DNA from: Rhizobium sp. Leaf262
Lineage (GTDB): Bacteria; Pseudomonadota; Alphaproteobacteria; Rhizobiales; Rhizobiaceae
Direction of reading: 5' to 3'
Assembly (NCBI RefSeq): GCF_001422245.1
Contig: NZ_LMMM01000020.1
Coordinates: 1 to 64,000, forward strand
Length of the DNA stretch: 64,000 bases
Below the pieces are notes generated by a model. That model was given only the letters and a program-made list of their open reading frames with translations. It was not told the DNA's origin and ran no database searches. How positions within the stretch are numbered: position 1 is the first letter of the stretch; the number at the start of each line of letters is the position of its first letter. Below, piece by piece: positions 9,765-18,519 of the stretch. A program made the position numbers and the translations under genes.

Positions 9765-10163
9765 TCAGACAGCTTTATCGAAGGCGTCTGCCTCAGCTTC
9801 AGTCTGGAAGGTGAATGTCACCACTTCACTATCGTCTTCCTGACGGATACCGACGGCAGTCACAATCAACCGAGCGATCTCATCCTGTGCGTCACTTCCA
9901 GACCGGGACGCATTTACCGTTTTTTCGATGGCTGGTGCGAAGACTTCGCTGATCACACCAAGACGCATATTGTGCTTCATGATGATATCCCGGTCCTCGA
10001 TGATCGCTGCCTGCTCAGCTTTCGGGATGCCGGCATTGTCCATTGCGGTGATCGTGGCATTCGTCGCGAGCCTGATCGGACCCTCGTTGAGCCAGCGATC
10101 AACCATCTGATGAAACTGGCGCATACGCGCAGCGGGAATGACTTTTTCTATGGTAATCGACAT
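9765..10163 (-). CDS. Conserved hypothetical protein (132 aa)
   Basis: The frame is open up to 10283, but the ATG at 10163 follows AAGGAACGC and gives a sensible N-terminus (MSITIEKVIPAARM). The 132-residue product is mostly helical and acidic at the C-terminus, with a KAEQAAIIEDRDIIMKHN segment and a final FTFQTEAEADAFDKAV. There is no signal peptide, membrane segment or Cys/His metal pattern. I do not recognise the family. It is convergent with the DUF1963 genes and belongs to the same accessory block. Confidence 0.65.
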   Translation of the reverse strand: MSITIEKVIPAARMRQFHQMVDRWLNEGPIRLATNATITAMDNAGIPKAEQAAIIEDRDIIMKHNMRLGVISEVFAPAIEKTVNASRSGSDAQDEIARLIVTAVGIRQEDDSEVVTFTFQTEAEADAFDKAV

Positions 10164-10340
10164 CTGCGTTCCTTTGTCAGCCTCCTGGCATGTTCTCGAA
10201 CTCCCCCTCACAGAAAGGACGGCTCTGACGAACAGTAACAACTCGTTGCAGCAGGGTGTATGGCGTCGAGCACCAAGCTTCAATGCATTTGTGGAAAATG
10301 TCAGCTCTACAGGGCACGGCGCACCAGTGCGACAGGGGCG

Positions 10341-11243
10341 TCAGGCGATAGCGGCTTTAACGATCGCGCGATCCCTTCGCCGTTCCGTTGCCGACAAGCG
10401 AAGGGCGTATTTCGTCCGCAACGGTTCCGTATCCTCGATGGTCCGGGCTAACACCCAATCTTCTCGTTCAGCCCAAGTCCACAGGCACACCAGGCGCTCA
10501 TCAGTGACAATCCGCTGAAGAGAGTCCAAGGCGAGCCGGTCTAAAGCTCGAATGCCGTCGCGCAGCAATGGTTCGTGGTTGGCGTCGTCCAGAACATAGT
10601 AGACACCCTCATCAACGAGATGCTGTCGGGCTGTGAGGTCAACCAGAACGTCCCGCGCGCGGGGCGAACCCTCTCGTGCCAGCCAAGCAAACAGATTGAA
10701 TGGATCTACCCTCAGCATAAGAAGCGCTTCGACAATGCATTCTGAGACATAGGTATCCATGTCCCTGCCCGTTTCGCGCATCACACGCTCAAATGGCACG
10801 GCACCGCCGTCGTGAAACCAATTCAACGCGACGCGGCAGAACAAGGCGCGCAGGGCATCCTGTTCTTCTTTTGGCCAGCGCCAGAGTCCAAGTCGCATGG
10901 CGCCTTCCATCGGAAAGTAATCATCGTCGGAGTTCAGGAATGTCAATTCCAGCCCCCGTGGAAACCAATGAAGAAATGTGTCACGGCCACCGGAGCAGTT
11001 CGGATGCTCGAAATAGATATGCCGAAAACTTTCGAGCTTTGCGCGACGCGGATCGCCCGCATCCCGTGTTTTTGCCTCCTCCTCGACCGTGAAGCACTGG
11101 CGACACCAATCCCATCGCGGACGGTAAGAGGAGAACGCTGCCTGGAGCTGCGAGAGACAGCTACCGACATCTGGAGGATTGAGGTCAAAACGATGCAGGG
11201 TTGGCTCGGCCAGATGATCTGAAGAACGACGAAGGCGTGTCAA
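10341..11243 (-). CDS. Hypothetical protein (about 300 aa)
   Basis: The frame is open to 11522, but the first 90 codons read like non-coding DNA (rich in Ser, His, Cys and Arg). A TTG at 11243 with a poor AGGGA site ten bases upstream is my best start, giving about 300 residues. The protein is rich in Trp, Arg, Leu and Asp, has no membrane segment, and contains WDWCRQCFTVEEE near the N-terminus and NCSGGRDTFLHWFPRGLELTFLN-like stretches, then mostly helices. I do not recognise a family. The gene ends 177 bases downstream of the start of the 132-residue gene, on the same strand. The start is uncertain by up to 90 codons. Confidence 0.5.
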   Translation of the reverse strand: MTRLRRSSDHLAEPTLHRFDLNPPDVGSCLSQLQAAFSSYRPRWDWCRQCFTVEEEAKTRDAGDPRRAKLESFRHIYFEHPNCSGGRDTFLHWFPRGLELTFLNSDDDYFPMEGAMRLGLWRWPKEEQDALRALFCRVALNWFHDGGAVPFERVMRETGRDMDTYVSECIVEALLMLRVDPFNLFAWLAREGSPRARDVLVDLTARQHLVDEGVYYVLDDANHEPLLRDGIRALDRLALDSLQRIVTDERLVCLWTWAEREDWVLARTIEDTEPLRTKYALRLSATERRRDRAIVKAAIA

Positions 11244-11587
11244 GGACGGTGCGTCCCTGAGGCAAGACGGATGATGGCATACAGAGTTACAATAATCATT
11301 CGTTCGCCACCTCTGGGCACTTTTTTCTTTCTGCGAATGATCGCTCAAAAGCGGACCGACTGCAACTCGGCCCAATTCATCCTGCACGCCTGGGTAAGCA
11401 AACGGAGCCTTAAAGGGGAATATAAAAGCAGATCGAGTGACCGATATGAAGGATAACCGATGGCCGAGAGCACGGAGCGCCAATTCTGCTGAGAGGCAAC
11501 GCCTGTCATCGGTATCGCCCACGTCCCATGGCGCCCCTTACGAAAGACGCACCATGGGACCAGAAACGGCTCTCGCATTCACGAGGC
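11244..11587. other. Gap with no clear gene
   Basis: If the 300-residue gene begins at 11243, this 344-base gap holds no convincing coding region. Short frames on both strands lack ribosome binding sites. I see no repeats, hairpins or promoter motif worth naming. It could hold the promoter for the downstream minus-strand gene, or extra N-terminal codons of it. Confidence 0.4.
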
Positions 11588-11959
11588 TCATCCAAGCGCA
11601 TCCGAATGCTTCAAGGGCTGCAACACGATATCAGCGAGGGCTGACTTTCCGACCTGGAAGGCCTCCTGATATTCCGCGTCGTCGACCATATCCTTGAATG
11701 CTGCTCTATGTGGGTACTGCACCAGCAAAACCGCATCCCAGCCCTGTATGTCCCCTTCGGTCAGAACTGGCAGGCCATCGCCACGGAACAATATTTTCGC
11801 GCCGAAGCGCGCCAGGATCGGTTCGGCCATTCGAAGATACTCCAGGTGCTTTTCCCGGCCACCATTGGGAACAAAACGGAGAAGGTTCAGCATGACGATG
11901 GGAGAATTGTCTTTGTCGTTCAAGAAGTCGGCGAAGGCGGTGGGTGAGAACGAAACCAT
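11588..11959 (-). CDS. DUF1330 domain protein
   Basis: 123 residues. The ATG at 11959 has AGGAAG (11965-11970) five bases upstream and is preferred over the longer frame from 12004. DUF1330 features are visible: IVMLNLLRF, then YLRMAEPILARFGAKILFRGDG and WDAVLLVQYPHRAAFKDMVDDAEYQEAF. This is a small dimeric alpha/beta-barrel (ferredoxin-like) fold of unknown or varied function. It lies 41 bases downstream of the WYL-type regulator on the same strand, so the two are probably one operon and the regulator may respond to the same signal. No other pathway gene adjoins. Confidence 0.8.
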   Translation of the reverse strand: MVSFSPTAFADFLNDKDNSPIVMLNLLRFVPNGGREKHLEYLRMAEPILARFGAKILFRGDGLPVLTEGDIQGWDAVLLVQYPHRAAFKDMVDDAEYQEAFQVGKSALADIVLQPLKHSDALG

Positions 11960-12000
11960 ATGATCTTCCTTTGATTGGGCATCGATAGTGATTGCACCAA

Positions 12001-12726
12001 TCAACTGTAGTTCACCGCTGTGCCAGAAACTGGCAACAGCGAACGCCAGTCTTTATCCTGCTCTCGCCAGCGCCTGATGAGGGAGTGGCGCCGTTCCGGA
12101 TAGCGCTCCTCCGTTGTTATCGCTGCGCGGATGCGATCAACACGGAAGTGACGGAATGCCGACCTTTCTTCGCACCAGGCTGCCAGTACGCGTACATCAT
12201 CGAAATAGACGATGGCGATAGGCCAGATGGTTCGGCTGGACGCCAAGCCCCTGCCATCTTCATACTCAATCGTCACTTTGCGTTGCCGACGGATGCCGTC
12301 TCTGAGCGGTGCGACAAGCGGCGGGTCAGTCCGTTCCGTTAGGGAGGCAGCCGTAAAGAGAGGGGGCAATTCATTTCCCGATGTGGGGCCATCGACCCGC
12401 GCTGAGAGTATTTTCGCCAAAGCGCTATCACTGCTTTGCACCAAGGCAGGATCGGCCCGCTGCTGCACCCACCCCAGACCGAGGATCAGGGCATCAATCT
12501 CCTCCGGCGAGAAGGCAAAATGTGGAAGGAAGAAGCCGTCTTTCAGCACGTAGCCGATACCAGCCTGTCCATCCAGCGGTGCTCCGAGAAGCCGCAACGT
12601 CTCGATATCTCTGTAGACGCTCCGTTTGGAGATGCCCAATTCACGCGCCAGTTCAACGGCGGTTACTGGTATTCTTCGTGCGCGGAGCACACTGAGCATT
12701 TCGAATAAACGGCTTGTTCTCGACAT
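12001..12726 (-). CDS. HTH/WYL-domain transcriptional regulator (YafY type)
   Basis: 241 residues from the ATG at 12726 (a TTG at 12744 adds six codons). Residues 1-60 are a DeoR-like winged helix: SRLFEMLSVLRARRIPVTAVELARELGISKRSVYRDIETLR, with the recognition helix near SKRSVYRDI. The region from about 140 holds a WYL domain with RQRKVTIEYEDGRG and an IVYFDDVRVLAAWCEER-like segment where WYL residues usually sit. These regulators bind a small ligand or nucleic acid through WYL and control neighbouring genes, here most likely the DUF1330 gene just downstream. AGAGTACTCT, a perfect palindrome at 12753-12762, lies just upstream and could be its own operator. Confidence 0.85.
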   Translation of the reverse strand: MSRTSRLFEMLSVLRARRIPVTAVELARELGISKRSVYRDIETLRLLGAPLDGQAGIGYVLKDGFFLPHFAFSPEEIDALILGLGWVQQRADPALVQSSDSALAKILSARVDGPTSGNELPPLFTAASLTERTDPPLVAPLRDGIRRQRKVTIEYEDGRGLASSRTIWPIAIVYFDDVRVLAAWCEERSAFRHFRVDRIRAAITTEERYPERRHSLIRRWREQDKDWRSLLPVSGTAVNYS

Positions 12727-12752
12727 CGTCCGACTCTGACCCAACGTTTGTC

Positions 12753-12762
12753 AGAGTACTCT
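12753..12762. promoter_or_regulatory. Palindrome upstream of the WYL regulator
   Basis: AGAGTACTCT is a perfect ten-base palindrome 26 bases before the regulator ATG. Its position suits an autoregulatory operator, but a ten-base palindrome can occur by chance. Confidence 0.25.
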
Positions 12763-12841
12763 AACATGCTTCAGTGCATGGCTGTTAGAGACATGGCAAA
12801 TGCTGAATGGACCAGCCCATTGAAAGAAAGCATGGGAATAT

Positions 12842-13291
12842 TTACCCAATCTCGAGATTCAAGGCCGTCCATTCGTCAAAGAAAGACTTGACCTGTTTCC
12901 GCGGCACAACGATACCACTCTGCACGAGCGATGAATATGTTTTCCCGCCCGCGCTGACGATGTCTTGCACCAACACTGATAAAGTCTCTTCGTCCGCAGC
13001 GACAAGAAACAGATCGCGATCGTCGCTGACATATATAATTGCGTAGTCGTCTATTTCTATGATCTTGTCGACGTCAACAAACTGACTTTCCAGCTTTACG
13101 GCATCGTGGAAAGAACCAACGGAAATCGGTCCTGCTTCTGAACCGATAATGTAAAGAGATAATTTCCTGCCTCGTGACAGATTTTCCAAGGCTTTGTATT
13201 CCGAGTCATCAAGCCAATCGGTCCCCAGAAAAACCTTGAAACCGCGTTTTTCGCAGAACTCTTTATTCAGTCCGAAGCGATCAAAATCCAT
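12842..13291 (-). CDS. Hypothetical small acidic protein (149 aa)
   Basis: The ATG at 13291 follows a GAGG-containing leader and gives MDFDRFGLNKEFCEKRGFKV; the frame is open to 13339. The protein is acidic, soluble-looking and alpha/beta, with strands such as KLSLYIIG, DYAIIYVSDDRDLFLVAAD and a C-terminal KSFFDEWTALN helix. No catalytic motif, signal peptide or membrane segment is visible and I do not recognise a family. It is followed on the same strand by nothing closer than the WYL gene, and preceded by two similarly small genes. Size, acidity and clustering resemble immunity proteins; that is inference only. Confidence 0.6.
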   Translation of the reverse strand: MDFDRFGLNKEFCEKRGFKVFLGTDWLDDSEYKALENLSRGRKLSLYIIGSEAGPISVGSFHDAVKLESQFVDVDKIIEIDDYAIIYVSDDRDLFLVAADEETLSVLVQDIVSAGGKTYSSLVQSGIVVPRKQVKSFFDEWTALNLEIG

Positions 13292-13368
13292 TATGAACCT
13301 CAGCAAGGGAAAGCCCCTGGCCTTACCTTTGAATCGCAAGCCTCATTAAGGGCGTCGCGCCCATTCTT

Positions 13369-13812
13369 TCAGTTTTCTATCGGCATCGAATCCCACGAAA
13401 ACAAGAGGTTATACAATACCGGGTTAGTCTCTCCAGCAAATGGATCTGTACCGAATGGCTGCACCAGAACGTCGTTCGATAAAACTTCCAAACCGTGAGC
13501 GTTCAGCGCAGGTGAAATGCCTTGCATGGACGGTGCCCTCTTCAAAATGAACACAGCCGCGAAAGGGCCGACGAAGGATAGCTTGACGCAGGCTTGACCA
13601 CCATCTTTAGACAGGATCAGGGTTCGACATACATCGGTGTTCGGTTCGGTGTCATCCTGAACCGTGAAGCCCCTATCTTCAAACTCTGTTCCAATCTCTA
13701 AGTATTGGGCACTGCCCAAAGCAGCCACGACGAAACGGTAATCCGGCTCGGCCATATTCGAATAGGCATATAAAATATACTTTTTAAACTTCGCACGATC
13801 GTAGGGCAACAT
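13369..13812 (-). CDS. Hypothetical small protein (147 aa)
   Basis: 147 residues from an ATG with GGAAAGA just upstream. The predicted fold is alpha/beta: YRFVVAALGSAQYLEIGTEFEDRGFTV, then RTLILSKDGGQACVKLSFVGPFAAVFIL and a short C-terminus. There is no transmembrane helix or signal peptide, and no family I recognise. It lies 77 bases upstream of the 149-residue gene and 46 bases downstream of the 138-residue gene, all on the same strand, so the three probably form one transcript. Confidence 0.6.
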   Translation of the reverse strand: MLPYDRAKFKKYILYAYSNMAEPDYRFVVAALGSAQYLEIGTEFEDRGFTVQDDTEPNTDVCRTLILSKDGGQACVKLSFVGPFAAVFILKRAPSMQGISPALNAHGLEVLSNDVLVQPFGTDPFAGETNPVLYNLLFSWDSMPIEN

Positions 13813-13858
13813 TTCTTTCCAGGCTATTGGTCAGCAGGCAGCGACGTCACCCTACGTC

Positions 13859-14275
13859 TTATGCTAACGTGACGGTAATGCTTTTTGCTTTAAAGCTGAG
13901 GACGATAAAATCAACGAAGCCGGCATCAGGCTGGCTGAAGTCATTCAGGAAGAAAGACAGTTCGCAGATAGAGGGGTCGGGATCAGCAATCGGCTGTTGA
14001 TCATCGCCAATTTTCCTGACCCCAAACTGTGAAATTTCCCCATCTTGATCTTTAGATAAGCACTGAAAAGGCAGGCTGGAACTTAAAAAGTCGAACTGCT
14101 CTACCTCTACGACGACAGGAATAAAATCATCTTCCTTCGCACGAAGATGCGCTGCAACCTGGTTGGCAGCGATCAACTCTGCCTCGAACCGCATTTCACC
14201 GCCATCAGATACAGAGTAATTGGTGAGCGTTGCGCCCGAAAACCGGTAGGTTTGCTCTAATTCCAGTGGTGTCAT
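13859..14275 (-). CDS. Hypothetical small acidic protein (138 aa)
   Basis: The ATG at 14275 has AGGAAG (14280-14285) just upstream; a start at 14314 would add 13 residues. The product is acidic and beta-rich (TYRFSGATLTNYSV, EMRFEAELIAANQV, DFIPVVVEVEQFDFL, FIVLSFKAKSITVTLA), with no signal peptide or membrane segment. I do not recognise a family. It is the first gene of the run of three small minus-strand genes and starts divergently from the MFS transporter gene. Confidence 0.6.
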   Translation of the reverse strand: MTPLELEQTYRFSGATLTNYSVSDGGEMRFEAELIAANQVAAHLRAKEDDFIPVVVEVEQFDFLSSSLPFQCLSKDQDGEISQFGVRKIGDDQQPIADPDPSICELSFFLNDFSQPDAGFVDFIVLSFKAKSITVTLA

Positions 14276-14533
14276 TCTACTTCCTGCTGGACTAATCGAA
14301 GGTGTCATTTTCAATCCAAATGCTCATCGGTCTTGTTCGGGACCCGGCTCGGCAGCTTCTTTATAGCGTTATCGCTGCGCAATCGCCCTTGTCGAGAGGC
14401 GGTAAATTTTATGTTATTACCGTCTTTGATTGACGCCGCGTGTGTGTCACAAACTGACGCCAGGCGATGGGAGCACGAGGACGGTAGCTTTCAGCCGCAT
14501 GTTGAGACATTGGGGCGAATTGGGGGCTTAGTC

Positions 14534-15847
14534 ATGCAGGCAGCGGTCAGTGTCGAGAGTGGACTTCAGTCCGCTGGGGTGGGTGTTTTTCAGAAGCGCC
14601 TTTTCGTCATTTTCGGCCTGGTATGGGCTGCGGATGCGATGCAGGTTCTGGCTATCGGTTTCAGTGCTCCATCCATCGCGAAGAGCTTTGGCGTAACGGT
14701 GCCACAGGCTTTGCAGACAGGAACGATGTTTTTCCTGGGAATGCTGATTGGCGCTTTTGTCTTTGGTCGACTTGCAGACAGGATCGGTCGCAGGCCTGTC
14801 CTGTTTATAGCCATCATTCTCGACGCAATCTGCGGTGTCGCCTCGGCTTTCGCCCCTGATCTGCAATGGCTTCTCGTGGGGCGTTTGCTGACCGGGATCG
14901 GCGTCGGCGGAACCCTGCCTGTCGATTACGCTATGATGGCCGAGTTTCTGCCTGCGGACCGGCGCGGTCGCTGGCTGGTGCTTCTGGAAGGCTGCTGGGC
15001 CATCGGCACCGTTGCACTTGCCCTGCTCGCACTCGTGGCGGGAACACAGGGCGGTGAGGCCTGGCGCACAATCTTTTTTGTCACCGGCTTGCCAGCCCTC
15101 GTGGGCATCGTTCTACGCCTCTACGTGCCGGAATCTCCTTTTTACCTCAACCAGAAGGGACGCTCGGAAGAGGCTCGACAGGTTCTGCAACGCGTCGCTG
15201 AGGTCAATGGCAGCGCGAACGAAATTCCGCCGCTTGCACCGCAAGCCACCCAGCGAACGAAAATCAGTGCCCTCTTTTCGAGTACCCTGCGTCGACGCAC
15301 GATATTCCTGATGCTGGCGTGGATGTTGATTTCCGTGTCCTATTACGGCGTCTTCGTCTATTTGCCGGTGAAGCTCGCAGCAGACGGGTTCGGCTTCATG
15401 CGCGGTCAGGTTTTTCTGGTCGTGCTGGCCGTCGCGCAATTGCCGGGCTATGCCCTTGCCGCCTACGGGGTAGAGACATGGGGCAGGAAGCCGACGCTGA
15501 TCGGATTTCTGCTTTTGAGCGCAGTGGGAACGCTGGCGTATGGCCTGGGGCAATCCGCGGAAGTGGCTGTTGCGGCGACCCTGCTTTTGAGCTTCTCACT
15601 TTTGGGCACATGGGGCGCGATTTATGCATTTACACCCGAACTTTACCCGACGACGCTGCGTGCCAGCGGGATGGGCATGGCAGGTGCGGTGGCACGTTTT
15701 GGAGGTTTGCTCGCCCCCTCCATCGTCGCACCGCTCATGACATCGAATTTCGGACTGGCGCTTGGGCTGATTTCCGGGCTGCTGGTCATCGCAGCTTTCA
15801 GTGTTTGGCTGATCGATGCGGAATCCAGAAATCAGGCTCTTGAATAG
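14534..15847 (+). CDS. MFS transporter (NiaP/sugar-porter-like)
   Basis: 437 residues from the ATG at 14534, preceded by a GGGGG-containing leader; an upstream extension to 14333 is Cys/Arg-rich and unlikely to be translated. Twelve hydrophobic segments are expected, with motif A GRLADRIGRRPVL in the first cytoplasmic loop and RLYVPESPFYL before the central loop, as in sugar porter, NiaP and aromatic-acid transporters. It should be an inner-membrane proton-coupled importer or exporter of a small organic molecule; the substrate is not readable. It converges on treY across a shared bidirectional terminator. Confidence 0.85.
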   Translation: MQAAVSVESGLQSAGVGVFQKRLFVIFGLVWAADAMQVLAIGFSAPSIAKSFGVTVPQALQTGTMFFLGMLIGAFVFGRLADRIGRRPVLFIAIILDAICGVASAFAPDLQWLLVGRLLTGIGVGGTLPVDYAMMAEFLPADRRGRWLVLLEGCWAIGTVALALLALVAGTQGGEAWRTIFFVTGLPALVGIVLRLYVPESPFYLNQKGRSEEARQVLQRVAEVNGSANEIPPLAPQATQRTKISALFSSTLRRRTIFLMLAWMLISVSYYGVFVYLPVKLAADGFGFMRGQVFLVVLAVAQLPGYALAAYGVETWGRKPTLIGFLLLSAVGTLAYGLGQSAEVAVAATLLLSFSLLGTWGAIYAFTPELYPTTLRASGMGMAGAVARFGGLLAPSIVAPLMTSNFGLALGLISGLLVIAAFSVWLIDAESRNQALE

Positions 15848-15860
15848 AGCCTGATTTTTA
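15831..15860. terminator. Bidirectional intrinsic terminator
   Basis: ATCAGGCTCT (15831-15840) and AGAGCCTGAT (15846-15855) form a perfect ten-base-pair stem with a five-base loop, followed by TTTTTA-type sequence. The stop codon of the MFS gene lies within it. On the other strand the stem is followed by a less regular AT stretch, so it can also serve treY. Confidence 0.8.
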
Positions 15861-15876
15861 GGAGTACCGGTCGCAT

Positions 15877-18369
15877 TTATTGCCGTGCAAGCAGTGCGAG
15901 TTTGCGCTTTCCCGCAACCTGCGCCACATCGATAGCGTCTCCGAATGTCCACGCTGCTCCCGTCAAAACATCGACATAGGTAGCGTTGCCGAGTTCCGGC
16001 GGCAGAGCGATATCGCCAGCGAGACGCGGGGTCATGGAAAGCCGTGGGGCGACGGTAATCAGGACATTATCAGCCGCCACTCGAGCGAATGCGACGACTG
16101 GTGCCGACTCACCCGCTTTCGACGTGAGCGGAATATAAGTACCGCTGACGAAGAGATCAGGCTTTTCCTGCCGCAGGCGTAGAACCGTGGCGATCAGATG
16201 TTGCTTCAGCCGCACCCCACCCTCTGACGTATCTTTTCCGCCACTCTCGTCTCGCTTTTCCAGCCGAGCTGCCAGGGTCTCGTAGTCAGGCATCCGACGA
16301 TTATCGGGATCGACCAGGCTAAGGTCGAGGGCTTCGCTGCCCTGATAGATGTCAGGCACGCCCGGTGCCGTCAGCTTGATCAGAGTTTGGGACAGGCTGT
16401 TGGACAACCCCGCTTCGATAAAGCGCTGCAACGTCTCGACGAAATCGCTCAGGAAATCGGAATTATCGGGCGAGACCAGACGGCGTGCGTAGCCGATCAC
16501 GGCTTTCTCGTAGATTTCGTTACCGTCACCCCAATTCGTCCGGAGTTTGGCTTCCCTCAGCGCTTTTTCGACGTAGGAGATGAAACGCTCTTCCAGTTCC
16601 TTCAAGCCTTCCGTGTCGGCGGCTCGCAGGTCGATTGGCCAGACACCTGCAAGAGCCTGATACAACAGCCACTCTGTCGCCGGCTCCGGTGCGCAACCAT
16701 CGTCAAGCGTGGTCTTGAACCATCCGTTCATGCCCTGCCAGCGCTTGAAGGCAGCAACCCAAATGTCGGGTGCCTCGGTGATGGCGTAAAGGCGTGCGCG
16801 TGCGTCTTCCCCCCGCTTCGTATCATGCGTCGAGGTCGCCGAGAGCGCATCCGGCTGATGCATCAGGCGGTCGGCCATGTGGGCATGGAATTGATCCACG
16901 GAGAACGTCCGTTGAAGAGGCTCCGCGCCGACTTCATTGAGGGCGATCACCGCGTTCTGACGATAGAATAACGTATCTTCAACCGACTTTGCCATCAGGG
17001 GGCCTGTCAGCTGCTGGAAGCGCGTTCTGAACTCTTCAGCCTTTGCACCTTTACTGTTTCGCAACACGTTTTGAAGGGCAGCAAGCGCCGAAACCTCGGG
17101 TGCATCAGGACCGGTGCGGATATGATCCACCGCGTCGGCCAACACAGCTTGGCTGTCGCTCGGCAGCCCATCCGCTGTTCCGTAAGTCCGGTAGACCGGG
17201 AAGGACACGACGAGTTCACGAAGGGCAGCGCGCAAACCTTCAGCGTCCGCTTCGGGCGTTGTGATGTCAGTCGCCAATATGCTTTTGGCAAGGTTCAGAA
17301 GCCTGTCGAATTCGCCAGCGAAATTGACATCCACCATCAGCAGCTTAGCCGCTCTCAGCTCCGCCGGCATATCGATCGACCGACCTTCGCATTCTTCGTA
17401 GGCCTTGCGGACATCATCCAGTTTTTCGTTATCGACAAACAGGTTGCTCAAAGCAGATATGAACTCGTATCCCGTCGTGCCTGAAACGGGCCAGCCTGCC
17501 GAAAGTTGCTCAGATGGGCCAAGAATTTTTTCGACCGTTATGTAGCACCCGGCACCAGCTTCCGAGCGCAGCCGCTCAAGGTAGGCTTTTGGATCTGCAA
17601 GACCATCCACATGGTCGACGCGAAGACCATCGACCAAACCGTTGCGAACCAACTCCAGGATGAGGCGATGCGTGTCTTCGAAAATTTCCCGATCTTCGAC
17701 CCTCACACCGACCAAACCGGTGACTTCGAAGAAACGACGGTAGGAAAGGTCGCGGCAAGCGTCCCGCCAGGATGTCAGCCGATAGGCCTGTCTGTCGTGA
17801 AGGTCGGAAATTGCGCCCGCGTCCTGGGGTTCTGACAAAATGGCATCGTTTTGCGAATAGGTGGCCGGGTTCAACGGATAGTAAGCGCCGTAGCAGCACA
17901 GAGATGGTTTTCCGCTCTGTGGATCTGTCTGGAGAGAGATGTCTCCCTTGGCCAGAACCGTCGCGAAATCATCCCCTAGAAACGGCAGTGTCAGGCGTCG
18001 GGACCAATCGATATCGAAATGCCGGGCATAACGACTGGCAGCGCCATGTTCGATGACGTCTTTCCACCACGCATTTTCGAGCGATGCGGCCATGTGGTTG
18101 GGCACGATATCCAAAATAATACCCAGACCTGCCGCCTTCAGAGCACTGACCAGGCGCTCGAAGCCCTGCCGACCGCCAAGGACCGGATCGATTTCGTTGG
18201 CGTTCGTCACGTCGTAACCGTGGGTGGAATCGGTTGTCGCCGTAAAAATCGGAGAGGCATAGAGGTGGCTGATGCCGAGCTTTTGCAGATAGGGAACCAG
18301 CTCAACCGCGCGGTCGAATGTCATGCCGTTGCGAAACTGAATGCGATAGGTCGATGTCGGGATTGTCAT
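15877..18369 (-). CDS. treY: Maltooligosyl trehalose synthase TreY
   Basis: 830 residues from the ATG at 18369 with GGAGC upstream. It turns the reducing-end glucose of maltodextrin into a trehalose unit, which TreZ then releases as trehalose, a compatible solute. GH13 features are visible: STYRIQFRNGMTFDRAVELVPYLQKLGISHLYASPIF at the N-terminus, HGYDVTNANEIDP, ILDIVPNHMA (near 95-105), DGLRVDHVDGLADP with the catalytic Asp (near 235), and STHDTKRGEDARARL. Length suits the family. treZ and glgX are not in the window. An EcfG-type promoter (18398-18422) stands about 30 bases before the start, which fits stress-induced trehalose synthesis. Confidence 0.95.
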   Translation of the reverse strand: MTIPTSTYRIQFRNGMTFDRAVELVPYLQKLGISHLYASPIFTATTDSTHGYDVTNANEIDPVLGGRQGFERLVSALKAAGLGIILDIVPNHMAASLENAWWKDVIEHGAASRYARHFDIDWSRRLTLPFLGDDFATVLAKGDISLQTDPQSGKPSLCCYGAYYPLNPATYSQNDAILSEPQDAGAISDLHDRQAYRLTSWRDACRDLSYRRFFEVTGLVGVRVEDREIFEDTHRLILELVRNGLVDGLRVDHVDGLADPKAYLERLRSEAGAGCYITVEKILGPSEQLSAGWPVSGTTGYEFISALSNLFVDNEKLDDVRKAYEECEGRSIDMPAELRAAKLLMVDVNFAGEFDRLLNLAKSILATDITTPEADAEGLRAALRELVVSFPVYRTYGTADGLPSDSQAVLADAVDHIRTGPDAPEVSALAALQNVLRNSKGAKAEEFRTRFQQLTGPLMAKSVEDTLFYRQNAVIALNEVGAEPLQRTFSVDQFHAHMADRLMHQPDALSATSTHDTKRGEDARARLYAITEAPDIWVAAFKRWQGMNGWFKTTLDDGCAPEPATEWLLYQALAGVWPIDLRAADTEGLKELEERFISYVEKALREAKLRTNWGDGNEIYEKAVIGYARRLVSPDNSDFLSDFVETLQRFIEAGLSNSLSQTLIKLTAPGVPDIYQGSEALDLSLVDPDNRRMPDYETLAARLEKRDESGGKDTSEGGVRLKQHLIATVLRLRQEKPDLFVSGTYIPLTSKAGESAPVVAFARVAADNVLITVAPRLSMTPRLAGDIALPPELGNATYVDVLTGAAWTFGDAIDVAQVAGKRKLALLARQ

Positions 18370-18397
18370 GCGAAGCTCCAATGGGGAGAGGAGGCAG

Positions 18398-18422
18398 AAC
18401 TACGGCGGCGCAGAGTTGTTCC
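18398..18422 (-). promoter_or_regulatory. EcfG/RpoE2-type promoter for treY
   Basis: On the minus strand GGAAC (18422-18418) is followed after 17 bases by GTT (18400-18398). This fits the rhizobial general-stress sigma pattern GGAAC-N18/19-TT. The expected transcript start is about 20 bases before the treY ATG. Confidence 0.65.
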
Positions 18423-18456
18423 ACCGTTTTTCCGCGCAAACGCATGCACGCATGAC

Positions 18457-18485
18457 AAACCCGGCAAACGATGTTTACCGGGTTT
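18457..18485. terminator. Stem-loop after the ECF sigma gene
   Basis: AAACCCGG-C-AAAC and GTTT-A-CCGGGTTT form a 12-base-pair stem with one internal mismatch and a short loop, 35 bases past the sigma gene stop. Only a short T run follows, so it is a moderate terminator candidate that separates the sigma gene from treY. Confidence 0.55.
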
Positions 18486-18519
18486 CAGCAATGGAGATGC
18501 AGCGTTGAAGGTCTGGACG

